This document shows, piece after piece, positions 46,860 through 57,915 of a DNA stretch of 64,000 nt. Within the stretch, counting starts at the first letter, position 1; each line of letters begins with the position of its first letter. The notes under the pieces were generated by a model. The model saw only the letters and a program-made list of their open reading frames with translations, was not told where the DNA came from and ran no database searches. This stretch comes from Priapulus caudatus (Eukaryota; Priapulida; Priapulimorpha; Priapulimorphida; Priapulidae), in assembly GCF_000485595.1 (NCBI RefSeq), contig NW_014577083.1:845980-909979 (forward strand). The letters are read 5' to 3'. The position numbers were made by a program, and so were the translations under genes.

Positions 46860-47700
46860 GACCTGTTTTGACGGCCCTTCATGCCGCACACGCAGAGCAC
46901 GTCATCGATGATTGCAAGAGCAGAAATATCCGTGTTCTGGCCTGGAATTACTCCGCCATCGCTGCCGTCAGAAGTAGCTGCCCCATTGCAACGCGAATGG
47001 CACCTTCACACCCCCTAGCGCACCGCCGACACCCACAACACCGCCGGTATACCCATTCAATGTGTATGTGCGTGATTATTTCCACTACAAAGGCACCAAC
47101 TACCTGGCAATCGTGGCAGATACTCCAACTGGCCTATTCGTTGAAAGGCCTCAATGTGGTTCCACTGGGCTAGTTGACAGCCTCCGCAGAGCATTCGTCA
47201 CCTATGGCATACGCGACGAACTCGCATCTGACGGTGCCCTGAATTTACTGCTGCGCCACCCGCGTTCATGAGAACTGGGGTGTTCATCACCGCTTATCGT
47301 CTGTTGCCTTCCCCCACAGCGCAACTGTCGTGGCAGGAAGTCGGAGTGAAAACTGTCAAACCGACTTCTATAACTGACAACACAGCACATACGGTGAACT
47401 TGACACAGACAACTTCCACGTGCAATGCTGCAGTACCGAAATTGCCCTGAAAAGACGACCAAACCTCCCTGCGATGTGCGTTTTTGGCGAGCTATCAAGG
47501 ACTTCATCCTGTCCTCCCGGGTCGTTACCTGCCCACATAGCCAATGGAAAGAGACATTGGCGGGCAAGGGAGGAAGCATTGAGAACCGACATATGAGGGC
47601 TGCTGAACGTTGGATGGACACACCAAAGCGACTCCCACCCTTGTAGTTGCAACCACGTCCAGAGCCAGAACCAAACTGGCCCTAGCCCACTGAGATGGGA
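46860..47700 (+). pseudogene. retrotransposon integrase remnant
   Basis: An HHCC-like segment (Leu-His-Ala-Ala-His...Cys) is followed by Asn-Val-Tyr-Val-Arg-Asp-Tyr-Phe-His-Tyr-Lys-Gly and Tyr-Leu-Ala-Ile-Val-Ala-Asp near 47055-47120. Then comes Glu-Leu-Ala-Ser-Asp-Gly near 47216-47235, fitting the first two catalytic acids of the DDE core. Later parts are scrambled by frameshifts. Confidence 0.65.
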
Positions 47701-48285
47701 TAAAACTGCCAGGTGATAGAGGTCCGCCAACATGCCACAGTACGTGGTCCGTGTCGACGGGTCAAGGACGAGTTACAGTCGCAATAGGAAGTTCCTGCGG
47801 ATGTATACACCGGTACACCCGCACCTGCCACGTACCAGTATCATTGATGACATCAGCAAGTATGCATCTAGATGGCCAGGTCAAAGCCATGGGAACCTCC
47901 ATGAGCCAGTGAACATGGAGCAGGTGGCAGCCTCAGAGTCATCACCACCACCATCGGTACCCCCCCGGAACCCGCTAGCTACGTCGGCGACACCACGTCC
48001 GGCAGGCGTCACGTCATGCGTCACCCATCCAAATGACCAGGCACGGTCCCGATGCCCATCAGCAAGCTTCGACCGATTTCCGATGAGACAATCATTACAC
48101 CCGCTAGACCTCGACAATCGCCTGGGGGTCCACATCGCAACCAGCAACTGTCTCCTCGGCATCTACCCACGGAAGCCCAGTCCACAGCCGGACACAGTGA
48201 CGCTGCGGACGATCCGTCAGCGCGACCAGAACCGCGACACGCGTCAGGCAACAACCTGCCTGGCAGAACATCGGGCGATTATGAA

Positions 48286-48660
48286 TGTACAAAATTAGTG
48301 TTGTATTTGTGACATCATTAACTTATTATAACTTGTGCATCATAAACTTTACTTGTTAATTCTTAACGTTAATTTCGTAGGACAAGTCGTCCTAATCCAA
48401 TCATTGAGTTATTCACATAAGTATGTAAAGACATCACTCTGAAGATTTATGCTTCGTTTCATGTGTTACTTTTAATCAGTCAGTCATTGCAGCCAATTCT
48501 CTCTAAATACGAACATCCAAAGACTTGGGGAATAGACAATATATACACGCACAGTGTACTCTCTTGTCCATTGTTTCAGATTGAGTCCCATCATTTGTAA
48601 TCTGTATCAAGTACCTCATTGAATAAAGACTGATTCACAAAATGGATGCTGTCCTATCTA
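48286..48660 (+). repeat. 3' LTR of the retrotransposon
   Basis: Starts about TGTACAAAATTAG just after the last pol-like codons and a short purine stretch. It carries AATAAAGACTG about 40 bases before its end and finishes CCTATCTA like the 5' remnant. The start position is inferred, because the 5' LTR lacks this part. Confidence 0.6.
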
Positions 48661-49097
48661 CTTGAAGCTATTGTTATCTTCTTATGAACTGTTGTGTGAG
48701 TACCAGAGTTTTAAAAAAGCGCTGAAACTGTTTATATATTAGTTGCTATTTTTGCTAACACTGTCATTTGCAACTACTACCATGAGTGTGAAAAACACAG
48801 CTGTATATATAAAGCTTGAAAGCCGTAGTACATATAAGTAGGTACGTTAGCAACAACGACACAATGAACCGGTACTCGTACATTTATATAGTTTTCATGC
48901 AAATCTCCTTGGTATATGACGGAGTGAGAGTCCTCACCATATTCTCAGCCTGTATTGGTTAACAAAACATCTACCCTATGCATGCTAATAACACAACTCA
49001 CAATAATAACAATTTGAGAGATTCAATGGAGAATGAGTTTACAAAATACTTCACCTTCATGGCAGTAGTATACATGATCAACATCTAAGTCAACGAA
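48661..49097 (+). repeat. second copy of 40430-40865
   Basis: Continues the homology to the 39.4-40.9 kb block on the far side of the retrotransposon, from CTTGAAGCTATTGTTATC to the ATC tract, with scattered indels. Confidence 0.8.
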
Positions 49098-49183
49098 TAT
49101 CATCATCATCATCATCATCATCCTCATCATCATCATCATCATCATCATCATATCCATTATCATCATCATCATCATCAAATCAC

Positions 49184-49225
<42 letters not shown>

Positions 49226-49260
49226 GCTCTACCACCACCACCATCATCATCATCATCACT
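49098..49260 (+). repeat. (ATC)n microsatellite
   Basis: An ATC tract with a few interruptions (CTC, CCACCA). It is the longer counterpart of 40866-40904. Poly-Met frames on the - strand are artefacts. Confidence 0.9.
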
Positions 49261-50139
49261 GTCAACAATAACAACAACAAAGAATGCTAGCAAGCAGATA
49301 CAGCACAATAGTAGTAGCAAACCATTTATATGCCTTTTATGCAATCATCAAGGACTTGCGCTCTATGATTATGTAGATATAGGCTGTTCCTCAAGAGCCC
49401 TTCTTCAGCAATGTTAGTATCATGCTGAAAATGTAGAAATCATCATCACTTATGTATCTAGTTGTTCAGAGGTTAATCAGTAAATATTATTCACTTAACA
49501 AGACAGGTACTTACTATTCAAATAGCATTGTGAACAAATATGAGTTGATGTGGATAGAAAATATCAAGATAAATATGCTGGCAAATGGTTAATTTCTTCA
49601 GTGTAATTCGTAGATCTATCCATTATTTTAGTGTTATCTGTACTGCACGCCACGTTCCCAAAAGTTGAGCCACAACAAGATTCAAACAACATCTGCCATT
49701 CACAAAATCTATTTATAAGGAATTATTTCATCTGGCACTCGAGAGTAAAAGCACTAAAATAAGGATGTAAAATCTGAGCTATCTCTGTATCAGAAGAACA
49801 GGTATAGAGACAATGAAAACCAGCATGCAAGATAAATGTGGTGAATAAGAATTATGAGGATTCCTACCAGTATAAGTATATAAAGAAGATGATTAGGTGG
49901 AATGAGAGCTTGGCCATGCTTTCTTTCATGTGCCGAGACAGGTCGCCATGGTTATGAATCTCGGCAGGATCATATTGACCTAGGTGTCCTCTTGGTATGA
50001 ACCAAAACCTGCAGAGAAGTTTAATCAGCTAAGTACATGACATTCAGGAAATAAGTGTGGGATAGTGTTATGATAAAATATCACACTACTAATGTTACAC
50101 AATAGCATCATGGTAATTTCGCTCAGTAATATCATGATT
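49261..50139. other. intergenic sequence, nothing recognised
   Basis: Clean AT-rich sequence with no exon, RNA gene or transposon terminus that I can support. Confidence 0.5.
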
Positions 50140-50398
50140 CAGTGTTTCCCCTGGCCAAAAAGGTCTGTGAGGTGGTAAATTTTGGTGACTGCACGTTTCG
50201 AGGTCCTAGCAAAGCAAAGTATATATTTGTTCAGAATTTTTTAGAAAATCCCCCCAGAAATCTTTTGAAAAAATGGTGCAATTTTGTGCATTCTAAGCTA
50301 TTTTCGTCAGCGAGGCGGGGTTTTGGACAAATTTCTGTGAGCCGGCTTAGAATTTGAGCGAGGCCCGCCTCGCTCGTGTCAATGCAGGGGAAACACTG
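50140..50398. mobile_element. 259-bp hAT-like MITE
   Basis: Exact 14-base terminal inverted repeats: CAGTGTTTCCCCTG at the left and CAGGGGAAACACTG at the right. The terminus is of a hAT-superfamily type. There is no transposase. The 8 bases flanking each side do not match convincingly, so the insertion is old or the target-site duplication has decayed. Confidence 0.7.
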
Positions 50399-50866
50399 AT
50401 GTTTCATACAGCTTCTTCTTTCTAGTCACATACACCCTCACCTGTAGCAATGACATGCCAATACTGGGAGATTAATCAGAAATAGTATTGGATGCCATGT
50501 AGGTAGCAGGATGATGGTGAGCAGTCCATGTGCTACCAGCTCTGGTCCCATCCACTGAAATATATAGATGAGTGGAGACCACATACATAGCTGTGGCCAG
50601 AGGCGCCATCTATCAAATAAAATGGGTATTGAAATTTTGACAAAATTTCACCAGCAACCATGAATGTACTGTGTGTGTAATGGTGCCACTACACACGGTA
50701 ACATAACAACCTGTGAAGTGTCGCGTCTTGATATGGCTAGTCTATGAAGCCAGCAAAATTAATAATTCACAGTTTGGATCATTGATCTACAAAAACAAAT
50801 GTCTATAACTAATAAATCCACATGATCCCAATTAAACATCCAAATGCCAAATGACCCATTAATCTT
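50399..50866. other. intergenic sequence, nothing recognised
   Basis: No feature can be supported between the hAT-like MITE and the foldback element. Confidence 0.5.
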
Positions 50867-51597
50867 ATCAGGAGTAGATAATAGGGAAGGAGTGTGACTT
50901 CAATAAACAAGGGAAATTCGTCATTTACTAGCCTTATAATACCTATGATTTACTACGCGTAACTCATTCAACTTGAGCTCAAATCGTACACAGTACATTC
51001 GCCTAGCATCGTGCGAAATCGTTTCCTCGTATACACCTGCAATCCGGAGATACAGACTAAAACGTACGACACGATTTTCCATTCTGTTGCCAGCAAACTC
51101 GATGCGTTCAGAGCCTAATTTGAAACAAAAGGCAGCTACTAACGCTCGGCGATGCGGTGTGACTCGCTGGGAGATTGGACATTGACGCAACACTCGGCGA
51201 GATAACCTTTGACCCGGCACACAGCTACATACCGGCATACAGCTGGTATGCCCCCCACGCACGCACGCCCACCGCAGTCAGCAGCAATCTCCCAGCGAGC
51301 CACACCGTATCGCCGAGCGTTAGTATAGCTGCCTTTTGTTTCAAATTAGGCTCTGAACGCATCGGGTTTGCTGGCAACAGAATGGAAAATCGTGTCGTAC
51401 ATTTTAGTCTGTATCTCCGGATTGTGGGTGTATACGAGGAAACGATTTCGCACGATGCTAGTCGAATGTACTGTGTACGATTTGAGCTCAAGTTGGATCA
51501 GTTACGCGTAGTAAATCATAGGTATTATAAGGCTAGTAAATGACGAATTTCCATTGTTTATTGAAGTCACACTCCTTCCCTATTATCTACTCCTGAT
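50867..51597. mobile_element. 731-bp foldback element with ~310-bp inverted arms
   Basis: The left arm (50867 to about 51180) and right arm (about 51283-51597) are reverse complements at high identity, separated by a ~100-bp unique centre. The ends are ATCAGGAGTAGATAATAGGG and its complement, flanked on both sides by CTT, a possible 3-bp target-site duplication. Each arm holds the same open frame reading inwards-out, ending in His-Arg-Tyr-Tyr-Lys-Ala-Ser-Lys and a stop. The encoded protein is unrecognised. Arm differences are mostly amino-acid changing, so the frame may be captured or fortuitous. The ends match the short ATCAGGAG palindromes elsewhere in this window. Confidence 0.8.
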
Positions 51598-52970
51598 CTT
51601 ATCTTACCCAGTTCAGCTTGCTGCAACAGTCCTTCGCATTTAGATAATCGCACTCTAAATCTGAAAGCGTTATAACCTGCAAAAATTCATTAAGGATGGA
51701 AAATCATGTGAAACTAGTGCACTCGGAGAGCACAGACCTCCGCCAAGGCAGCTGAATTCTCTCAATGTGAAATTTTTAATTAATTAATTAATTAATTAAG
51801 TGGAAAATTAATTAATTAATTAATTAAATAATTAATTGGATCCGGATTAGTGTGAGCGTGCAGGTGGGGGAGGACTGTGGTTGCCGCTTAGCCTGTGGTT
51901 GCGTGTTTGTAAGTCTACAGCCAGCGCACCTAGCGGAAGTGAACTGAAACGTGCATGTTAACAAACCCACAAACACACAAACCAACACTCAAACACACGC
52001 CGGTGAAAACATAACCCCCGCCAAGCCCCTGGCAGAGGTAATAACAGACAGACGTCCTGTGGTTATAGCCATGAGGGATCAGTCTGACTATCTAACAATG
52101 AAATTTAAGATAAACCCAAAAATGTTAATCTGTAGTAAAATATAATATTACCTAGATGAGCAAATATATTTACATCAACGTGAAAATTATCATCAATTTA
52201 TGCTGCTATTGATAATAAACACGTAGTTGTGCAGGTTACTTCCAGCAACATTCTTTCATTCTACAAAAACGAAATTAGAACATGGAGACGGCACAAACAT
52301 AAGCGTGTGCATTATAGGCTAGTCCGGGGGGGGGGGTGTCACTATATATGCCGGTATTACCCCATGTGCGTTCCAAATTTTGCGAGTTAGGGGGGTGTTT
52401 TTCAACTTCTAAAGCGGGCCCGCGCGGGAGCAAATAGTCCCCCCTTTACAAAGCTAATCCCGCAATAAGCCCTCGGGATCCTTCAAGTCAAGCACCGCGC
52501 CCGCAGTAGGCCCCCCTCACGGGTCCCCTCCATTCCCTCCATTTTGCAGACTGGCGCAGGTTAATAAGCTCTGATATTAAAACAAGACACACAAGTTCCA
52601 ATTATAATTACAGCGGCCCTATTGAATTCAACATGGCCGCCATCACATTTTACTCTGTACTTCAAAGTGATCAATGACATAGTATAACAGATTACAAACA
52701 AACATGGTGAAATGTGAATTACCGGTTTTTCTCAGTATATAACAAACACAATGCCAAACTCAATCCCCAGTGTGAGAGAGAGATAATTCAAGACAACAAG
52801 TTGTAGTATACAGTACACAAGAACATGCATGGCAAGCTAAATAATACTATTGTTCAAGTTAAACAAATGTCTCGAGACTGCATTGTCCACAAGTTGTCGC
52901 AGATTGTCACTCAGTGCGGTAACATGTACCTGCACAAACACAAATATAGTACTTGTATGTTACACTGTAC
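51598..52970. other. intergenic sequence with AT palindrome and repeat fragments
   Basis: A (TTAA)n-like palindromic stretch lies at about 51776-51838. A fragment at about 52322-52460, with a G run and CTATATATGCCGGTATTACCCC, is homologous to 57916-58060. No gene is supported. Confidence 0.5.
52322..52460. repeat. dispersed repeat, copy 1
   Basis: A G run, then ACTATATATGCCG..TA.TACCCCAT.GTGCGTTC and later AATAG.CCCC. It matches 57916-58010 in the same order, so it is one interspersed family. Confidence 0.5.
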
Positions 52971-52974
52971 ATAA

Positions 52975-53283
52975 TAGTATCTGTTATGTGGCGTGCGTTC
53001 TCGCGGCGTATAGGTTATCTGTTATGTGCGTGTGCTCGCGCGCGTATATAGCTATCTGTTATGTGCGTGGCGTGCTTGCGCGCGTATATAGCTATCTGTT
53101 ATGTGGCGTGCGTGCGTTCTCGCGGCGTATAGGTAACTGTTATGTACGTGTGCGTGTCGTCTCGCGGCGTATAGTACCTGTATGTGGCGTGTTGTGGCTT
53201 GCGCGCCGTATATAGCTTCTGTTTGTGCGTGCGTTCTCGCGGGCGTATAGATACCTGTTATGTGCGTACGTTCTCGCGCGCGG
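52975..53283 (+). repeat. minisatellite of ~35-40 bp (CTGTTATGTGCGTGCG...), left part
   Basis: Units of CTGTTATGTGCGTGCG + TTCTCGCGGGCGTATAGGTA or + CTCGCGCGCGTATATAGCTA. Two unit subtypes are mixed. The array resumes at 53769 after an inserted element. Confidence 0.85.
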
Positions 53284-53768
53284 CAGGCCCGTAGCCAGCT
53301 TTCTATTGGGGGGGGTTCGTTTTTCAATGTTGGCAATTTGCTCGCAGGGGCGTGTACAGGATTTGTACCAGGGGGGGTGTAACCGTAACCCAAAGGTGGC
53401 GAGCACGCGAAGGGGGGGTCTGGGGCACTCCCCCAGAATTTTTTTAAAATTAGACCCCCCTTAGATGCGTTTTCTGCACGAGCAAGGGGGGTCCGGACTC
53501 CCTGGACCCCCCCTGTACACGCCCTGCTCGGCGCGAAGCGACCAGGCGAGAGAGCCAAGCGACGAGCGGGGGAGGGTGTGGGAGGGGGTGTTCACTGTCA
53601 CCTCCCGCACGATGAGATTTGCAATTATTACACTAAAATGGAGCGACCTGAGGTGAAATTCTTGCAAAATTTTCAAAATTATTATTTTTTTGCTTGGGGG
53701 GTGGGGGGGGACGGGCTCGGGGGGGGGGTTCGTTCGAACCCCCCGAACCCCCCCTGGCTACGGGCCTG
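53284..53768. mobile_element. 485-bp TIR element inserted in the minisatellite
   Basis: Exact 15-base inverted ends: CAGGCCCGTAGCCAG and CTGGCTACGGGCCTG. It holds a second TIR element at 53345-53526. The interior is rich in G and C homopolymers. No transposase. Insertion into a CG-rich tandem repeat hides any target-site duplication. The superfamily is undetermined. Confidence 0.75.
53345..53526. mobile_element. 182-bp TIR element nested inside the 485-bp element
   Basis: Inverted ends CAGGGGCGTGTACAGG and CCTGTACACGCCCTG, flanked on both sides by CTCG, a possible 4-bp target-site duplication. It is non-coding and inserted within the element at 53284-53768. Confidence 0.7.
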
Positions 53769-54285
53769 CGCGCGTATATAGCTTCTGTTATGTGCGTGCG
53801 TTCTCGCGGGCGTATAGGTACTGTTATGTGCATGCGTGCTCGCGCGCGTATATAGCTTCTGTTATGTGCGTGCTCGCGCGCGTATATAGCTTCTGTTATG
53901 TGCGTGGCTCGCGCGCGCGTATATAGCTTCTGTTAATGTGCGTGCGTGGCGTTCTCGCGGGCGTATAGGTATCTGTTATGTGCGTGCGTGCTCCGCGGCG
54001 CGTATATAGCTTTCTGTTATGTGGCGTGCGTGCTCGCGGCGCTATCGCTATCTGTTATGGCTCGTGCGTTCTCGCGGGCGTATAGGTAGGTACCTGTTAA
54101 TGTGCGCGCGTCTCTGCGGCGTATAGGTACTTGTTATGTGCGTGCGTTCTCGCGGGCGTATAGGTACCTGTTATGTGCGTGCGTGCTCGTGCGCGTAATA
54201 TAGCTATCTGTTATGTGCGTGCGTGCGTTTCGCGGGCGTATAGCTATCGTTATTGTGTGCGTGGGTGCTCGCGCGCAGTGAGTTT
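53769..54285 (+). repeat. minisatellite of ~35-40 bp, right part
   Basis: Continuation of the array at 52975-53283, with the same two subtypes ending GTATATAGCT and GTATAGGTA. Confidence 0.85.
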
Positions 54286-54429
54286 TGAACTGCTTGTGTA
54301 CTACGTCGCATTTACTTGAAGAACGGTACGTTGAAAATGCGTGTTTAGAAGCTCCACGATAAAATGCGTGTTTTTCCATCGTTTCCAACAGCGTGTTGGA
54401 TAGCGGCACGTGTCGACTTGGCCGGCTGG

Positions 54430-54800
54430 GTATTATCCTGCGCCCGTCTGCAAATTTTCACGTCTTCTATATCTTCCGTGAACGAAATATTGCTAAAGTT
54501 TGTAATTTTTATGCCAGCCATTTTGAATCCAAGATGGTGGCCGAAAACGCCGTATTGGATCATATGCATCACGTTGTTGTATGAAATAGTAACCCAAATT
54601 ACGGTCTGTCAGTCAATTTTCGAGTCTGTACGAAGATTATTAACCGAGATATAGCTATTTTTAAGAAATGACGGCGGCCCTTTTTGAATTCAAGAATGGC
54701 GGCCGAAGTTGTAATTGATGCGCGTGTGTCCCTGTCTTTAAATGAAAGAGCATACAAAAGTATGCAAGTGTACCAATTTTCACACTTTTTTCACATTTTG
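54430..54800. repeat. dispersed repeat with ATGGCGGCC words, copy 1
   Basis: About 370 bases homologous, in the same order, to 58160-58530, from TCTATATCTTCCGTGAACG to AAGTGTACCAATTTTCACAC. It holds AAGATGGTGGCC and AATGGCGGCC, close to the YY1 consensus. No protein is supported. Confidence 0.7.
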
Positions 54801-55486
54801 AAAGATTTTTTTCTAATCTACTGTACTATTGTGTGTATTGCATTCTGCCTACTGCTACTGGTTTGTATACTGCTGGCTCCACCTGTCGTCATGCCCATGC
54901 TCTCTAGCTCTCACCCGTCCGAGAATAAATACCAGAGAAGGGGGCAAGAGAAACGTGAAGTAGTCGTGTCTAAACGGTTCCGACATTCATTTTGCAGATA
55001 TTTTGTCAAAATCGCTCTGCGTGTTACACTGGCATCACCAAACTGTCAGTATTGCGAAAAATAAAAAGTTTCGCCCAACGAGAGAATCAGGAACGTTTTG
55101 TGACAACATGCGCAGGGCACGCGTACACACACGCGTACGATAAGCGTGTGCTAGACTCTACATTGCATCAAAGAGATAATAACACATTAGCATAATACAT
55201 AAACTATAATATGTATATTAGCTCTTTAACAATTTTCACAAACCACAAATTTTATTAATCGCTATCGCTACTAAGTAAACTCGTATAACTTCTAAATATT
55301 AGTCGTTAAAGGACAAGGTGATCAAAATAGACAGATCAAACACTTGCGGATCGCAGCAGAAAATACCTCAAATTTGAAATATTTCTCCGCAACTCACAGC
55401 TTTAGTAGAAAGGCTCAGTGGTGAAATTATTGTACAATATAATTATTAATAGCACAGTATATACTATGGGAGCGTATTGCTGAGAG
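54801..55486. other. intergenic sequence, nothing recognised
   Basis: No gene or element can be supported here. Confidence 0.45.
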
Positions 55487-55738
55487 GGTCTATGTCCCCC
55501 GGGGTACTGCCGGAACGTACCCTGGTACTATCTAATAGCCGGACCGTACTCGCCTACTCCACTAACGAGTCTAGGGAGTCGCCTACGCCTACTCCCTAAC
55601 CCTAACCTTAACCGCGAACCGTAACCCTAAACCCTAATTTAACCCTAACCATATCAAATAGTGACCAGGGTACGTTCCGGTATACCGGACCGTACCCAGG
55701 GTATGTTCCGGCAGTACCCTAGCTGGGGGACATAGACC
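55487..55738. mobile_element. 252-bp foldback element with telomere-like interior
   Basis: The left end GGTCTATGTCCCCC and GTACTGCCGGAACGTACCCT faces right-end complements with the same words inverted. The centre has several CCCTAA/ACCCTAA units (about 55591-55650), the animal telomere motif. No coding capacity. The terminus family is not recognised. Confidence 0.6.
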
Positions 55739-55984
55739 ATATGAGCTATAGTATTGATACACCCTCTGCGTTTCTACCTCACTCTCTCCTTTCTCTCCTC
55801 TTTCCTTCCTCTTCCCCTCTCTCTCCCTTTCCCTCAGTCTTTGGCATCCCATCTCTCAAATGGTATCGCCTACGACCTCGTTAGCACGGCGAATTTTGTC
55901 CAGGCAAATGGCCGTATTTCGTCTAGAACTTTTTCACCCCAAAGTACAAAATGTGGATATGTGGCTATAATGCGCGTTTTTACA

Positions 55985-56131
55985 GTCACACAAACACGCA
56001 TAAACACACGAACGGGTGTGCACACGCGGACGCACGAACACACACACACATGCACGCACGCACGCACACGCACGCACGCAGCGCGCGCGCGCGCGCGCGC
56101 ACAACACACACACACACACACACACACACAA

Positions 56132-56171
<40 letters not shown>

Positions 56172-56202
56172 GCACACACACACACCACACACACACACAC
56201 AG

Positions 56203-56236
<34 letters not shown>

Positions 56237-56260
56237 GTATATATATATATATATATATAT
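55985..56260 (+). repeat. CA microsatellite followed by TA tract
   Basis: (CA)n with a (CG)n core near 56081-56100, then (TA)n at about 56222-56262. The assembly breaks 45 bases later. Confidence 0.9.
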
Positions 56261-56305
56261 ATAATTACTGTTAGTAACAATCGTGAGTAAAACATTTTGA
56301 TCATT

Positions 56306-56330
56306 NNNNNNNNNNNNNNNNNNNNNNNNN
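56306..56330. other. assembly gap (25 N)
   Basis: A placeholder gap of exactly 25 Ns. Confidence 0.98.
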
Positions 56331-56379
56331 CGTAATCGGTGTAGGGCCCTGCCTTTTTTCAATACGGTAGACACGTAAC

Positions 56380-56925
56380 ACGTGTGTGCTGTGGGTGCGT
56401 GTGCACGTGCCGTGCCGTGCGTCCGTGCGCTGTGTGGCGCGCTGTGTGCACGTACACGGTGTGTGCGTGCGTGTGCACGTACACGTGCGTGTGTGTGTGC
56501 ATGTGCACGTACACATGCGTGCGTGTGCACGTACACGTGCGTGCAATGCAATAGGCACTACATGTGCGGTCGTTGTGGTGCTGCGTGCGTGTGTGCCACG
56601 TCGTGCGGTGCGTACCGTGGCGGTACGCGTGCGTGTAGCGCACTGTTCGCGTACACGTACGTGCGGTACGTAAGCACGTACATGTGTTGTCGGCTGTGAT
56701 CGCGTGTGCACGTACATCGTGCGCGCGTAGCAATGGGCACGTACACCGTGTGTCGGTGCCGTGCGTGTGACGTAACTGCGTGTTGCGCGTACACGTGCGA
56801 GCGCGTGTTCACCACGTGCGTGCGTGGGGGCACGTACACGTGTTGTGCGGCGTGGGCGGTGGCGGTGGACGTTGCGTCGTGCCGTGTGCAGCTACACGTG
56901 CGTGCGTGTGCACTTTCATCACCTC
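56380..56925 (+). repeat. GTGC/GTACAC alternating repeat region
   Basis: Impure alternating purine-pyrimidine sequence built from GTGCGTGTGCACGTACAC words, which are locally self-complementary (GTGCAC, CACGTACACGTG). All open frames here are repeat artefacts. Confidence 0.85.
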
Positions 56926-57915
56926 TTTTGATCGCCACACACCATTTCAGAATCTCAAGTTCTGGTCACCTTGGCGCCCCACTGTTTCGTGAACCGGCAT
57001 GGTGCTGTCTTATTCATAGACACGTACGCTGGCCATCTAATTTTCTCAGCCTGCGATTTACGATTGTGTGAGGTGGAGGGCGAGCGCCGTCCAAGATACG
57101 TTCCACAAACTACCTTGGATGAATTAGTATAAAATTATTATCTGTTAGTTGCGATAAGGATGTTACCTGACTTATAGCTTTCACTACTATTTGTGTTGAC
57201 TAGCCTTCAAGTAGCACCCGCATTGCGATGTGAGTTGCGATGTAAATTACGGAAGCAGCCCTAAAAAAATAACTGATTAGTTGTGTCATTTCTACAAATC
57301 AAAGCCGTTTGTGTCTAGGAGTTCAACAGCTTTACTGTCAAGTGATCGATTGGTGAGACTGGGGTTCGGTGGCCCGCCATTGTTTAAGCAATGTTTATAC
57401 TGCCATAGGGTCTAGCATGCTTTCAGCGGCATGCAGAGGCGTGCTAGGGCGTTACATTGTACTTAGAGTGTCTAAACAAGGAAAACTTGTTCAATTGGTT
57501 AGATGAGTTATATATAGCCTTTTTGATCTTGCGTGAGCTTAGACAACGCTGCCGCTGGTAAAATCGATGGGAAATTGGCGACGGTGAGGGACGGGGAAAT
57601 ATAACTAGTCCCGCCTGGACCTAACTGCTGATGGGAATCTACTAGTGCTTCTGGTTTTTTACTAGTCTCGGACTAAGCGGACTAGCGTTAGTGTCGAACC
57701 GCTGGGCCTAGCCACTAGAACTACAGTATAGACTCTAGGCCCCTTCTGCTCTGCCACGGCCAGACTATCTAGTGATACGATTATAATGGACTTATGAAAT
57801 AGCGTTCTTGCGTGGATTGAGAGACAAATAAGAACATCAGCTGGTTAGAAGACTCTATAGGAGGAAGCAATGGTAGAGAAATTAAACGACAACAACAACA
57901 TAATTTTATAACACT
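56926..57915. other. intergenic sequence, nothing recognised
   Basis: There are CTAGT-rich words at about 57600-57730. No gene, RNA or element terminus is supported. Confidence 0.45.

Larger units (their letters stand above)
43098..48660 (+). mobile_element. Ty3/gypsy-type LTR retrotransposon, frame-broken
   Basis: About 5.6 kb with the domain order gag, zinc knuckle, protease, reverse transcriptase, RNase H, integrase, typical of Ty3/gypsy. It ends in a 3' LTR of about 375 bases, with a matching partial 5' LTR. Many single-base indels break every domain; they probably combine read error and decay. An empty version of the site is present at about 40425, so the element sits in one of two versions of this locus. 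Confidence 0.88.

Noticed and set aside
55591-55650. Chromosome end
   Set aside because: CCCTAA units are few, imperfect and enclosed by an inverted-repeat element, with ordinary sequence on both sides.
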